NCBI RefSeq assembly: GCF_024679245.1
Contig: NC_090174.1
Coordinates: 16,786,933 to 16,850,932, forward strand
From: Pseudorasbora parva
Lineage: Eukaryota; Chordata; Actinopteri; Cypriniformes; Gobionidae
Length of the DNA stretch: 64,000 nt
Reading direction: 5' to 3'
Shown piece by piece: positions 1-12,688 of the stretch. Under the pieces are notes generated by a model. The model saw only the letters and a program-made list of their open reading frames with translations. It was not told the origin of the DNA and did not search any database. The position numbers were made by a program, and so were the translations under genes. Position 1 is the first letter of the stretch, and each line of letters starts with the position of its first letter.

Positions 1-283
1 ACCCCAGGAGGTAGTAGCGAAGGGTGAGGACGGCCCACCTGATGGCCAAACATTCCTTTTCTATGGTGCTGTACACCGTCTCTCTCATAGAGAGCTTACG
101 AATGATGTACAGCACCGGCCATTCCTCACCCTCCACCTCCTGGGATAGGACGGCGCCCAACCCCCTGTCCGAGGCGTCTGTCTGTAGAATAAAAGGGAGA
201 GAAAAATTAGGAGCCTGTAGGAGCGGACCACCACACAGAGCAGCCTTTATCTGGGTAAAAGCCTGCTGGCACCGCTCCGTCCA
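1..283 (-). pseudogene. RNase H region of gypsy element, runs off the window
   Basis: After the TAG the same frame continues with WTERCQQAFTQIKAAL, LQTDASDRGLGAVLSQ (RNase H Asp motif) and STIEKECLAIRWAV (Glu motif), up to LTLRYYLLG at position 1. It is the RT-linked RNase H that degrades the RNA template. It stays open to the window edge; further domains and the 3' LTR should follow outside. Confidence 0.75.
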
Positions 284-1043
284 CTAAACCGTATCTGGTA
301 CCTCCTTTTTAGTTAGATCAGTCAGCGGGCTAGCGAGGTCCAAATAATTAGGCACAAACCGTCTATAATATCCCGCTAGCCCTAGGAACTGTCTAACCTC
401 CTTTTTGGTCTTGGGCCTCGGAGAAGTCGCAACTCCCGCCGTCTTATCAATTTGGTGACGCACCTGCCCATGACCCAAGTGGAAGCCCAGATACCTTACT
501 TCTACCCGCCCAACCGCACACTTCTTAGGGTTGGCGGTCAGCCCCACCCTCTTCAGCGACTTCAGAACAGCACGCAGATGCTGCATATGACGCTGCCAGT
601 CCGTACTGTAGATGATAATATCATCCAGATACGCAGTGGCATATGCAGCGTGCGGCCGGAGAATCCTGTCCATCAGTCGCTGGAAGGTCGTGGGGGCCCC
701 GAACAACCCGAACGGAAGCGTGACAAATTGGTGCAATCCGAACGGCGTGGTAAAAGCGGTCTTTTCTTTGGACATTGGAAACAAAGGGATCTGCCAATTT
801 CCCTTCGTTATGTCCAGTGTCGAATAAAAACGAGCGGTCCCTAGCCGATCAAGCAATTCGTCTACCCTTGGCATTGGATACGCATTTTGGATACGCATTT
901 TGACACTGCGTTGACTTTCCGATAGTCCACACAGAATCGAACTGAGCCGTCCGTTTTGGGCACCAAAACTATTGGGCTCGCCCAATCACTGTTGGACTCT
1001 TATATTACCCCCATGTCCAGCATCGCCTCTAATTCGTCCTGTA
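284..1043 (-). pseudogene. Reverse transcriptase of gypsy element
   Basis: Ty3/gypsy RT with FYSTLDITKG (motif A Asp), FVTLPFGLFGAP, the catalytic YLDD box in TAYLDDIIIYS, and FLGLAGYYRRFV in the connection region. The catalytic residues are intact, but the upstream part (about 900-1043) carries a TAA stop and a short tandem duplication of TGCGTATCCAAAA that shifts frame. The frame ends at an in-frame TAG at about 284 where a Gln codon is expected before WTERCQ. Confidence 0.85.
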
Positions 1044-2240
1044 CTACATTTTTTTATGCTCCGGTAGTCTATACGGCCGACTGCGAACAACCACGCCCGG
1101 CTCCGTCTCAACATGGTGTTGGATGAGGTCAGTCTGACCCGGTAGGGGTGAGAACACGTCAGCAAACTCGGCCTGTAGATGTTTCACGTCAGTGAGCTGC
1201 GAGGGTGAGAGGTGAGGGTTTTGTCTGTCTTGAGCCTGGATCAAATTCTCCATTGATAGCCGCCCCAAAGTGTGGAGTTTTGCTCTTAGGTCCATGACAT
1301 ACTGAATTTCGTTCTTACTCACTGAAGGCCCGTCCTCCCAAGCTTCCCTAAGGACATCCAGCACCCCCCTCGGCTGGCGCGCATAGAGTAGCTCGAAGGG
1401 GGAAAACCCCGTGGAGGCTTGGGGGACCTCGCGAACAACGAACAACAGAGGTTCAAGCCATCTATCCCAATTCTTGGCGTCTTCGTGAACAAACTTTCGA
1501 ATCATGGATTTTAACGTGCGATTAAAACGTTCCACCAGAACATCTGTTTGTGGGTGATAGACGCTGGTACGGATCGCCTTAATGCCCAATAATTCGTATA
1601 GTTCGCGGATCGTCCGTGACATAAACGCTGTGCCTTGATTGGTGAGAATCTCTTTCGGGATTCCCACCCGGGAAATTAATGAAAACAGAGCGCTCGCCAC
1701 ACTTTTCGCCGAAATAGTGCGGAGAGGAACTGCTTCGGGATATCGCGTTGCGTAGTCCACGAGAACTAACGCAAAGCGATGTCCCCGTGCTGACCGTTCC
1801 AATGGCCCGATGAGGTCCATACCAATTCTTTCGAAGGGGGCCTGCATCAATGGAAGGGGGCACAATGGTGCTTTTGGGGTGGCCGGTGGGTTCACCAACT
1901 GACATTCACGACAAGACGCACACCACCGGCGTACATTCTCGTAAATGCCCAGCCAAAAAAATCGGGCCATGAGGCGGTTTAATGTATCCGTTTGTCCTAA
2001 ATGTCCCACCATCGGATTAGAATGAGCCGTCTGGAAAAGCATTTCCCGGCGGCTTTTCGGTACTAACAATTGCGTTGTATCTTGTTTTGACTGGGCGTCT
2101 TGGACCACCCGATACAAGCGGTTATTTATAACTGAGAAGTAAGGATAGGAGAGCGGCTGTTCAGGGTGGACGCGGTGGACGTCAATGGAACGGACCTGAT
2201 CAAATGCGTTTTTAAGTGTCTTGTCCTGGGATTGTTCCAA
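1044..2240 (-). pseudogene. Integrase (H2C2 zinc finger, DDE core) and start of RT, gypsy element
   Basis: In order: an H2C2 zinc-binding module (HSNPMVGHLGQ then WCASCRECQ), an rve-type integrase core, and a tail GFSPFELLYARQPRGVLDVL. The core shows DLIGPL for the first acidic residue and HPQTDVLVERFNRTLK with the final Glu, but the second catalytic Asp is replaced (LTNQGTAFM, where LTDQGT is usual), so it should be inactive. The reading frame then runs into the start of RT (HHVETEPGVVVRSRPYRLPEHKK), showing that integrase precedes RT. A frameshift at an A-run near 1045-1050 ends it. Confidence 0.85.
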
Positions 2241-2247
2241 GGAAGAG

Positions 2248-3129
2248 TCATCGCGCTCTGAGAAGATGGGCGGTTTTCATCGCGCTCTGTTCCCCCGGAA
2301 CTGCCCCCAGCGGTCCCGAATCCACCTCGCCCACCTGAGCGCCCGCTATCCTCCTATTTCCTTTCTTCCCCCAAGAGGCATCCACACATAAGTGCCCTAA
2401 TAATTTGTTAAACGCTGGCCAATTCGTCCCCAGAATTATTGGATGCCAGAGGCACGGGTTAACTGCAACCTCAACACTATGCGTTTGTCCCCTAAATTGG
2501 ATATCCACGGGCACCAACGGATAGTTCCCCACTTCCCCATGCACACACCTCAGCTTAACCATGCGGCTGTTACCCAATGCCCTAGGCGGAATCAGACTTT
2601 GATGGATGGAGGTTTGGTTACACCCCGAATCCACCAAAGCCTGACAGGTACCCCCCTTGATACTCACAGGTATCTGGTACAGGCCAGCTTGATCGGGGGC
2701 GGCTTGTGGCGCGTCGGGGACCCGGACCAGCATCCCCACATCCATCATAGGACACCGATCAATGAAGTGTCCCGGGTCCCCACAGCACCAACAAGCCGGC
2801 CCAAGCCTCCCCGCCGCCCTAGTGGCTGGAAGTGGGTCCAGCAATTGCCGTGGAGAGAGTGAAGGGGATAACGACCCCGGAAGTGGGTCAAGGTTTCCTC
2901 CTCCCCTGGGTGCCGGTCTGGGTGTTGCCGGTGCCTCGGCCGCGCCCCCCGTTCTCCACCTCGGCGCTGGCCAGGGCGGCACCCCGGCTCTGGACCTGGG
3001 AGCGGGGACAGGTTTAGAGGGAGAAAGGGCGGGGGAAGGAGGAGAGAGAGACAGAGAAGATAGAGAGAGAGAAGCCGCTGGCAAGGGCTCGCCGACCCCG
3101 TGACACGCCACCATCTGGTCCTCCGCCAA
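2248..3129 (-). pseudogene. gag C-terminal CCHC knuckle plus retropepsin-like protease of gypsy element
   Basis: A low-complexity Pro/Ser/Leu-rich stretch is followed by one CCHC zinc knuckle (CWCCGDPGHFIDRC) and then a retropepsin-like domain. The active-site motif is LVDSG with downstream VDIQFRGQ and PIILGTNWP, which corresponds to the flap and ILG region of Ty3/gypsy proteases. It is out of frame with the gag segment upstream and ends just before the integrase frame. The domain normally cleaves Gag-Pol in the particle. Confidence 0.75.
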
Positions 3130-3181
3130 CTGGATGGCCTGGTCCAGCGACGCCGGTCTTCCTCAGAAGCCGCACGACGAA

Positions 3182-3775
3182 CTATTCCAGCACCACACGA
3201 TTGATGACTCCCTCGACGTCGCATTCGCCGGCCATCAGCCACTTGCGGCACGAGTCCCGGAGCTGGTGCGTGAACACGAAGGGCCGGCCGGACTCTTCAA
3301 GTGCCAGGGTCCAGAACCGCTGGCGATGCTGTTCCGGGGTCCTGCCGACCCGCTGTAGGATGGCACGCTTGAGGTCGTCGTACACCAGGAGGTTCTTGAC
3401 TGGCAGTTGGTGGGCGGCTACCTGCGCTTCTCCAGATAATAGGGGCAGGAGCCACATTGGCCAGTCATCCTTGGGCCAATCCCGAGCCTCGGCGGACCTC
3501 TCGAAGAGGTCGATGAACGCCTCCGGGTCGTCCATCGGTCCCATCTTCGAGAGCGAGATGGTGGCGGCCGAGTCGCTGGCGGGTCTGGGACTGGCCCGAA
3601 CCTCCCGGTCCATCCAGCTCCGGAACAGCTTGCGGTCCTCATGCTGGGCCTGGAGCACCTCGAACCTCTTTTGCTGCTCCTCCCTGACGGCCCGCAGATC
3701 TTGATATGTTTCTTGGTGGAGGCCCGCGAGCGATTGCACAATGTCTGCAAGTAGGGTGCGTGACAGAGTTTCCAT
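3182..3775 (-). pseudogene. gag: gag of gypsy element, truncated by a stop
   Basis: The ATG at 3775 follows the primer-binding site by about 20 bp and opens METLSRTLL. About 198 codons follow, with a Gln/Glu-rich coiled segment (REEQQKRFEVLQAQHEDRK) and a retrotransposon capsid-like region (MWLLPLLSGEAQVAAHQL, LRDSCRKWLMAGE). An amber stop at 3182-3184 interrupts the frame after NRVVLE. The next bases continue in another frame towards the protease segment, so a small deletion also separates gag from the rest. Gag would form the particle and package RNA; this copy cannot make the full protein. Confidence 0.75.
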
Positions 3776-3796
3776 GGCGGCGTGAACACTTCTTCC

Positions 3797-3815
3797 TCCC
3801 GGGTTTCGGGCACCA
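3797..3815 (-). promoter_or_regulatory. Primer-binding site complementary to tRNA-Phe
   Basis: Minus strand TGGTGCCCGAAACCCGGGA lies just inside the LTR end. It matches the complement of the 3' end of vertebrate tRNA-Phe (CCCGGGTTTCGGCACCA) with one extra C. Position, length and the TGG start all fit a minus-strand primer site. Confidence 0.75.
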
Positions 3816-3816
3816 G

Positions 3817-4182
3817 TGTAGTTCGAGTGTATGTGGGGAAGGAAGAAGGCGGGGTTGGCGTGACTGGGACTCATAACTTTTATTGCTTTCGCAAACACAA
3901 ACAAAACACGCGCTCGAGGGCGCATCAACTCATCAAACTTTAAGCACAGTTTTTAAACTCTCCACACTGCTGTCTCTCTCCAGGCAGGCTGCACTCCGAG
4001 TCCCAGTCCAAACTCTCTCTCCTTTGTCTCTCTCTGCAGCGGCTTTTAAGCCGTCTCTTCACGCCAATTACTGCAATCAGACACAGGTGTTATTCATTTG
4101 CACTTGACCCACTTACGCCCCGCTCGGCTCCGCACTCTATCTCCCTCTACCGATCCCGCAAAACCACGCCTCCCCTGCCCCA
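3817..4182 (-). repeat. 5' LTR of the gypsy element
   Basis: On the minus strand the segment starts TGGGGCAGGG and ends CTACA, one base before the primer-binding site, giving a TG...CA-bounded LTR of about 366 bp. It contains an AATAAA signal near 3872-3879 (minus strand AGCAATAAAAGTT). The outer boundary is inferred from the TG dinucleotide and the change to unrelated sequence, because no second LTR is in the window to compare with. Confidence 0.6.
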
Positions 4183-4299
4183 ATTATTAGTTCATATTAA
4201 CTAATTCAGTTATTTTAACTTTATTGTAAAGTGTTACCAGAATCATGTATGTAAGGGTGGGCACATCGATACTGCGGATACTCACAAGCTACTTACAAG

Positions 4300-4480
4300 C
4301 TACTTATTTACACCTAAACCTACCCATCACACACACACACTGTCACACACACACACACTGCCCCTAAAACTACCCACCACAAGAAATATTCTGCATTTTT
4401 ATATTTTCAAAAAACATAATTTAGTATGTTTATAAATCTATTTACCTTGTGGACACACACACAGCCATTCAGACACATTT
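4300..4480 (-). repeat. Copy of a CA-microsatellite-associated fish repeat (degenerate)
   Basis: Contains cacctaaacctacccatcac, two short CA runs, then ctgcatttttatattttc. It matches the repeats at 40505-40790, 57620-57865 and 58125-58370. The surrounding stretch 4183-4984 has no coding potential that I can support and is AT-rich. Confidence 0.55.
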
Positions 4481-5436
4481 TGAACACTGTGATGTGATGG
4501 AAATATTTTATATAACTACTCAGAAGTAGTAAACTGGTTATTTAACATGCAACTACAGAAAAATGCAGACTAAGGATGTTCAGGTCAAAGACCACCCAAA
4601 AAGGTGCTCTGCAGCACATTTTGCATTTTTTTTTTTAGATTTAAGAATATCTGAATTTAAAAGCGCGCCCTACCCACATACATTGGAGTAAATTGATAAA
4701 AATGGTCTCATTTTACAGAAAAAAAATCTTAATTTTAACACAGTGGTGGAATATTGCATATATTATATTGTATCTATTCACAATCTTATGATAAACATGT
4801 ATAAAAAATAAATATTTTGATTTATTTTTAATTAATTTGTTATTTAAAAATCTATATTTTTTTGGTCTCCAAGCTTTCTGGAAGTTTCTTTTGATTCTAT
4901 AAATTGGCACTTAACAGGGCAAAAAAGAATTTTATTGATATCTCCATGCAAATAAAAGTTATTGAGATTTATCTTACCAAAGTGCAGGCCCGTGCACAGA
5001 CATTTTGAGGGGCAGTGGCCCAAACCAAAAAAAAGGGGCACTAAGTGGGTGGGTTCTTGTTAATACAAATGATCCAGGTGTTAAAAATATACAATTAAAA
5101 GAGAAGACAGCACACACTCTAATATATGTCTACTTTATTGTAGATGTTTTATAGAACATCACAATTACACATTGCTGATGATAATAATAGAAACCATTTA
5201 CTGTTTTTCATTTAGATTTTTACCCGTTCCATTGCAGCAAACACGGTCCTAAAAGATCTTGATAACCTCATCTTTTATGATTCATGTCACAATTGTACAT
5301 TTTTGACAAAAACAGAAACTATTTACTGTTTAACATTTAGATTTTTAACCTGTTCCTTTTACAGCAAAACCTTTCTGTTTGGTACCATGTTCTGAAAGAT
5401 CTTGATAACCTCATCTTTTATGATTGGGATGTCTTT

Positions 5437-6014
5437 TTAAATGGCCAGAAGCAGAAGATCAGAGAGTCGTTCTTGTCCACACACATTACGAAGTTTAGTT
5501 TTCACCAGCTTCAACTTTGAGAATGAGCGTTCAACAGTGGCCGTTGAGACTGGTAGTGTTGCAAAGATTTTCAGCAGCTTAAAAAGTGTTGGAAACACAA
5601 CATGAGCATCAAACTCCTTGAATGTTTCCAAAATTGCATGGACACTTTTTTGTGAGCATGTGTATGAAGAGTGGAAAACTCTAAGCTCAGTTCGCAGCTG
5701 TTCCTCCTCCTCTTGACATCCGTAAAAATCACAGAGAGTATGGGCAGCATTAAGTGCTTCAGCATCTGCAGTGTCTTTCCACTTTGCTGGCTCAATCAAG
5801 CAATGCAGCGACATCACAATTTTGTCAGTATTCCCTTTCCCTTGAAATCGCCTGTGGAGTTCCTGAATCAGGGAATCCAAAAACGTGAAGTACATCCTTC
5901 CTCTATAGTACTCCTCTAAAGTCTGTGGCTGGTGGTCCTCTGTTGCTGATGTGGAGCCAAACTTAAACTTTGTTGGTACTTTTCGCCGTCTTGCTTGTCC
6001 TGGAATTTCTTCAA
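5437..6014 (-). pseudogene. hAT transposase, C-terminal part with dimerisation domain
   Basis: Continues the transposase with RRRKVPTKFKFG and TLEEYYRGRMYFTFLDSLI, ending in the hAT C-terminal dimerisation region LPVSTATVERSFSKLKLVKT with the catalytic Glu. It stops at LLLLAI. It is separated from the main exon by the fold-back insertion. Direct joining at the duplication is off by one nucleotide, so I class the gene as interrupted; see the finding on possible splicing. Confidence 0.8.
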
Positions 6015-6022
6015 GGGATCCC

Positions 6023-7350
6023 CTGGTGTTGAGACTTGTATGGCTTAATGTAACATAAATGATGTCTCTTACTGAATTATGTAGTAGAAAACCCATGAAA
6101 GATCTACATTATTTAAAAAATCGATTTTATATTTGGACCATGGGCGGCGCCATTTTGTTTGCGTTCTAGGTTGATGACGTAGAGTGGTTGAACTCCTCAA
6201 TCAGCTGGCATTACCCGTAGCTATTTTTACCACAACGCAACTCGAAAATTGTTTCAGAGTTAAACAAAACCAATGAATTCCTTTGTAATTATACTTAAAA
6301 CACACTCAAACATACATGTGCACACAAACTCACCTACACAAGTCACAAACAGATCGGCGGGCGCGCACACGACAGGCTCTGTTTCAATCGAGATGTTGGG
6401 CTGCTCAGTCTCCACGACAGGGGCTGAATCTGAAATCGACCCCCTATACCCTTAAATAGGGCATTATTTGAAGGGACGGACATTTGTAGTGTTGTCCGAC
6501 ACCATAGTGGACATGTTCGAGTGCAGTCATTCAGTCTCACGTTCCACCGCAATAACGAGTGTACAGCCGATTTACACACAGCTGTCCGACTTCACGGACT
6601 CAAACATACATGTGCACACAAACTCTCTCTCTCACACAGACTCACACACACCCCAACAGATCGCCGCGAACACACACACACACACACCCCAACAGATCGG
6701 CGCGAACACACACACACACACACCCCAACAGATCGGCGCAAACACACACACCCCAACAGATCGGCGCGAACACACACACACACACACGCACGCACTGCGT
6801 GCGCGCATACATAACCCTCAATCTATTCCCTGTGTTGATCCTAGATAGACTGTTGAAAGTAGATTAACTGTAATGCCTATGTGACCAGCAGAGGGAAATA
6901 TCTAGGTAGGACGATGGGATAAAGTAACGTGAGGAAGAGAGGCAGGATGTTTTGGTGATGATGCATGCGATTGAGACAGAGCAGTCTGTCGCTGACCTAG
7001 GTGTGTGCGCGCCCGCCGATCTGTTTGTGACTTGTGTAGGTGAGTTTGTGTGCACATGTATGTTTGAGTGTGTTTTAAGTACAATTACAAAGCAATTCAT
7101 TTGTTTTGTTTAACTCTGAAACAATTTTCGAGTTGCGTTGTGGTAAAAATAGCTACGGGTAATGCCAGCTGATTGAGGAGTTCAACCACTCTACGTCATC
7201 AACCTAGAACGCAAACAAAATGGCGCCGCCCATGGTCCAAATATAAAATCGATTTTTTAAATAACGAAGATCTTTCATGGGTTTTCTGCCACATAATTCA
7301 GTAAGAGACATCATTTATGTTATATTAAGCCATACAAGTCTCAACACCAT
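6023..7350. mobile_element. 1.33-kb fold-back (long-TIR) element with 8-bp palindromic target duplication
   Basis: The ends are inverted repeats beginning (C/A)TGGTGTTGAGACTTG. The arms are about 350-380 bp (6023 to ~6400 and ~6965 to 7350) and nearly mirror each other. GGGATCCC flanks both sides (6015-6022 and 7351-7358). The interior lacks any transposase and is dominated by CA-rich minisatellite, so the element is non-autonomous. The 8-bp duplication fits hAT-like or P-like integration but does not prove either. Confidence 0.85.
6637..6792 (+). repeat. Minisatellite inside the fold-back element
   Basis: About four tandem units of roughly 28-38 bp built from ccccaacagatcggcgcgaa plus a variable CA run. 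Copy-to-copy length differences come mostly from the CA part. Thr/His-rich reading frames here are a by-product of the repeat. Confidence 0.8.
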
Positions 7351-7358
7351 GGGATCCC

Positions 7359-9166
7359 TTTCAGGCACATACCTCTTGTCTCTGCTTGAATGGTAGCATT
7401 GTGATATATCTCTTTGAATTGCTCTTCAGTCCTCAGTATGTTCAGTCTGCTATTGACTCCATTTACAACAGTGTATGCTGCTGCCAAGTCCAGGTCTTGT
7501 CGCTGAAGAGCATTTGAAGCAACTGCTGTTTCCATGAATATTGGAGTTGTTATCTCCAAGCAAAGAATAAACTGAAAGTTAATGCTGTGCAACAGCATGT
7601 TTGCTTCCCCTGCAGCTGGATCAGGTGGCTCAGACTTTGTCAGATCTTCCAGGAATTGCACAACTGCAGGGAGGCATTTTCTGAGAGTCCTGAGGGCCAT
7701 TTCCCTGCAGCTCCATCGGGTGTCTAAGAGCTTCTGTAGCTCAAGGGCACGCTGGCCAGGATTCATGGCTTGCTGTGTTTGAACAAAAGCTGCATGTCGC
7801 TTTGTCGAGTTGGCAATAAAAGTTTTAAGTTTTTCAACTACTGTAAAAAAACTGACAAAGTGTATGCTTGCCTTTGCACTCTCTACTAATACAAGATTCA
7901 AACAATGAGCATGGCAATGAACATATAATGCCTTTTCATTTTGCTTTAGTATTCTGGACTGTAGTCCTTTGTAAGGCCCACTCATGTTGGCTGCTCCGTC
8001 ATAACCCTGGCCATGGATGTCCTCAACTTTCAGCTGGTTCTCCTTCAGCAAGTTCATCACTACGTTTTCAAGCTGTTCTCCTGTTGTTGACTGAACACCA
8101 CAGAGCTGAATGAAGCGCTCCTTTATGGTCATGTCATGTACATAACGCACCACAAAGCACACCTGTTCGATGTGTGATACATCAGTTGTCTCATCAAGTA
8201 AAATTGAAAATATTGATGCTTCCCTCACTTCCTTCAATATGACCTGTTTCACGTAAATAGCCATTGCTCTTATTAGGTCATTTTGTATTCGGTTTGAGAG
8301 GAGAGACACCTGAGGTTTTTGACGTGATGCTTGTTTTTCCTTGATGTTGTCAAGATGAAGTTTAAGGACACTGTCATATTGGCCAACCAACTCCACAAGC
8401 TCTAAGAAATTTCCTTTGTTTGAACTTGTGAGGCTTTCATTGTCACCTCTGAATGCCATGCCTTGTTTCGCCAAGTACAATACGATATCTATTAATCTGT
8501 AAATAATCTCCCTGTTGTTTTGCCTTTCTCTTTCTTTGGCTGCTTGGATTACAACATTAGCCTTTTCTAAAGCTGTATCCAATGCATTTCTTTTAAAGGC
8601 ATTCCACCGAATCATGCCTAGCATGTGTGACTCTGTCCTGCTATGCTCCTTCATTTTCCCCTTAGCCTGCTTCCACAGATTTACCCCCACTGACTTCCAA
8701 CCTGTCCTGCTCTTATACTTTTCATCATTCATGAAAAGCCTGCAGCTGAAACAGTACATTGCATCATTCTCAGGAGAATACTCTAACCAGGGATGGTCTT
8801 CATACCACTGTCCCTGAAATGAACGCCCTTGTTTGTTTTTTGGGAACGGCAAAATTGGACGACAGGGTCCTACTGAATTTGAAAATTTTTTGAAGGCCAC
8901 ATTATAGGTTATATTGTATTTCTTTACATGGGCAGGATCTGATGGATTTTGTAACTGAAGCAAAAACTCAAAGTCTTCTGGCTCTTTCTCGCTTGTGTAC
9001 ATGGCTGTGGCTGCCTCACTCTCCATATCTTCCTGTTCTGTCTCTGTCTCTTCTCTTTCTGTCTCAATGTATCGCCTTTCTTTCTCAATCTGAACATTTT
9101 CTGTCTCTGGTTCATTTCCAAGGCTTTCACTTTTACTCTGTTTAATTGACTCTGAGGTAGTGTCAT
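7359..9166 (-). CDS. hAT transposase, main exon (TTF-type zinc finger, DUF4371-like catalytic core)
   Basis: After an acceptor at 9167 the exon encodes an acidic stretch and then a TTF-type zinc finger (WLEYSPENDAMYCFSC with HSRTESHMLG). The RNase H-like core carries SILLDETTDVSHIEQ (first Asp) and GQGYDGAANMSG (second Asp region), followed by LDTRWSCREMALRTL. These are the hAT/DUF4371 hallmarks and no stop interrupts them. The exon is cut by the 8-bp duplication at 7351-7358. The C-terminal catalytic Glu lies beyond the insertion. It would bind the element's ends and catalyse cut-and-paste in the nucleus. Confidence 0.85.
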
Positions 9167-9355
9167 CTTAATATAGAGAATGAAAAACACACCTTTTACA
9201 ATCATATATTAAACACAATTGTTAGGCTTAGTGCTAATTCAATTTATGTTGTTGTATTGAAATTACTTTTCCATTCAAATAATTGAATGTCTATCTTTCT
9301 TTTAATCACACTTTCTAGCATATTCCTTTACTATCAGCCAGTTTAACAGTCTTAC

Positions 9356-9421
9356 CTGTACCTGTTTGATTTGGCTGCTCAGTGGGCTCTCCTTCACTCT
9401 CTGAGCCTGCCTCTGCCTCAT
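9356..9421 (-). CDS. hAT transposase, predicted small acidic exon
   Basis: A 66-bp exon bounded by an acceptor (TTTCTATTGAAG) and a GTAAGA donor. It keeps the phase and encodes the acidic DEAEAGSESEGEPTEQPNQT. It is too short to show by length alone; support comes from matching splice sites and phase. Confidence 0.55.
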
Positions 9422-9709
9422 CTTCAATAGAAATTATTAGACATTTAATTTATTATTATACAGCATAGATCTAAATTATACACAGTACACCATGCTAATA
9501 TACAACTCATTTAGAATATTCATATTACCTTTTTTTAACTATTTATAGGCTTACTATTAATATGTTCCTAAATAAAATATTTATAAATAGCCTATGTGTT
9601 ATAGATTACTAATATCAACTACGACAAGTGGATATAATAGGAAATATACTTAATTACAAGAATTAAAGTGTGACAAACTGTCTGCAAAATATTCTATATG
9701 ATGATTTAC

Positions 9710-9818
9710 CTGCTGGCTTGCTGGAGCTTTGAATCCACGTTTGTAGTGTTGAACTGCCTTTAGCAGCCTCCCTTCGCTCTTTCTCTCTCTGTCTCTGTCT
9801 TCTTTTTTGTGAAGGCAT
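9710..9818 (-). CDS. hAT transposase, predicted first coding exon
   Basis: The ATG at 9818 opens MPSQKRRQRQREKERREAAK, a basic segment followed by STLQTWIQSSSKPA. The exon ends at a GTAAAT donor (9709-9704), after codon position 1. That phase fits the next two exons, which supports this being the true N-terminus rather than the in-frame ATG at 9026. Confidence 0.6.
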
Positions 9819-10103
9819 TGTTTTTTGTCTACAAATTGTGCGAACAATAGCAAATATGGTCTTACTTATATTAGATCTGATCTGACTGGTACAATAATTT
9901 GATTAGACGAGCATTCTAATTATAAGAATGTGGGTACAAGTTGTTAGCACTATTAGAAGACCAGGACCAAGACATTACCGACAGAAATACAAAAACAAAC
10001 TACCAAATTACTAATTCTGTGGATCAACCAATGTCTGTAATGCAGTGCATCTAAATGTGATGACCTTCGTGAACTGTCGTCTCCACTCTTCAGAGAGCAG
10101 ACA

Positions 10104-10130
10104 CGTGTGTGTGTGTGTGTGTGTGTGTGT
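10104..10130 (+). repeat. GT microsatellite upstream of the hAT transposase exon 1
   Basis: An uninterrupted GT run within the hAT 5' region. The remaining hAT 5' region (9819-10346) shows no other feature that I can support. Confidence 0.8.
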
Positions 10131-10751
10131 AGTGTGAGTGATGCTGCGGAGCGAGCGGGAAAACCCGGAGCGGATTAACGTAGTCAGTGGATCTTTAGCG
10201 GAGTGTTTCAATTATTTCAACCTATTTCAACACAACGAGTGTTTGCTTTGACGCGCGGCTGGGGGGGTTGAGAGGGGCACTTCAGCCAATGAGGGCAAAG
10301 GGGCAGTGGCTCTAGCCACCGGGCCACCCCCCTGTGCACGGCCCTGCCAAAAGCTAGCTGTGTCCCAAAGTGAAGGGTGCGCACTTCGAAGGCCATGCAC
10401 TTCGAAGGCCAGACCAGGCCACGCCTTCAAAGTGCACGAAGTGCACGAAGGGCGAACCGAGGGACAGGGTTGCCAGGTCTGAATAATAAAACCCCTCCAA
10501 TTGTTATTCAAAAGTATCGGAATCACAGCCAGAATGGGCCAAAATATCCTAAAATGCGGGGCGCGGGCAGTAGAAATATTGCTTAAGTAAAGACAACTTA
10601 AACTGTGGACTATAGGCTACAAACACCCCAAAGCAACAGTAGCCTAAATGCAACCCCATTCCAGACTTGGCAACAATGAACCAAAGCGCCGTTAATGGAG
10701 CAGGTTCTGACAACTGACAGCGGACGTTCGTGAGGAGATTTAAAAAGAGAA

Positions 10752-10782
<31 letters not shown>

Positions 10783-10794
10783 TACTTTTTTTTA

Positions 10795-12688
<1,894 letters not shown>

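Larger units (their letters stand above)
1..4182 (-). mobile_element. Ty3/gypsy LTR retrotransposon, Gmr1-like domain order, decayed; 3' end outside window
   Basis: Read on the minus strand, the order is 5' LTR, primer-binding site, gag, CCHC knuckle plus protease, integrase, reverse transcriptase, RNase H. Integrase before RT is the Ty1/copia order, known among Ty3/gypsy elements from the Gmr1 group of deuterostomes. Gag, protease, integrase and RT segments are all recognisable but broken by stops and frameshifts, so this copy is dead. The 3' LTR would lie left of position 1. It sits beside a short remnant at about 4183-4245 resembling the common fish repeat motif GGTAACACTTTACAATAA, which it probably interrupted. 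Confidence 0.85.
4985..10346 (-). mobile_element. hAT-superfamily DNA transposon (zinc-finger/ZMYM-like transposase), interrupted
   Basis: Imperfect terminal inverted repeats lie at 4985 (CAGGCCCGTGCACAG) and ending at 10346 (complement CAGGGCCGTGCACAG), with the CAGGG-type start common in hAT elements. Both subterminal regions carry ggggcagtggc. The left flank CCAAAGTG (4977-4984) would be an 8-bp TSD; its right partner appears split by the 10352-16404 insertion. The inside holds a multi-exon minus-strand transposase gene, itself interrupted at 6023-7350. Confidence 0.75.

Noticed and set aside
6637..6792. CRISPR-like array
   Set aside because: Repeats are adjacent with only variable CA length between them, no unique spacers, and the setting is vertebrate.
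9026..9026. ATG at 9026 as the start of the hAT transposase
   Set aside because: Coding-like acidic sequence continues upstream in frame to an acceptor at 9167, and two phase-matched exons precede it.
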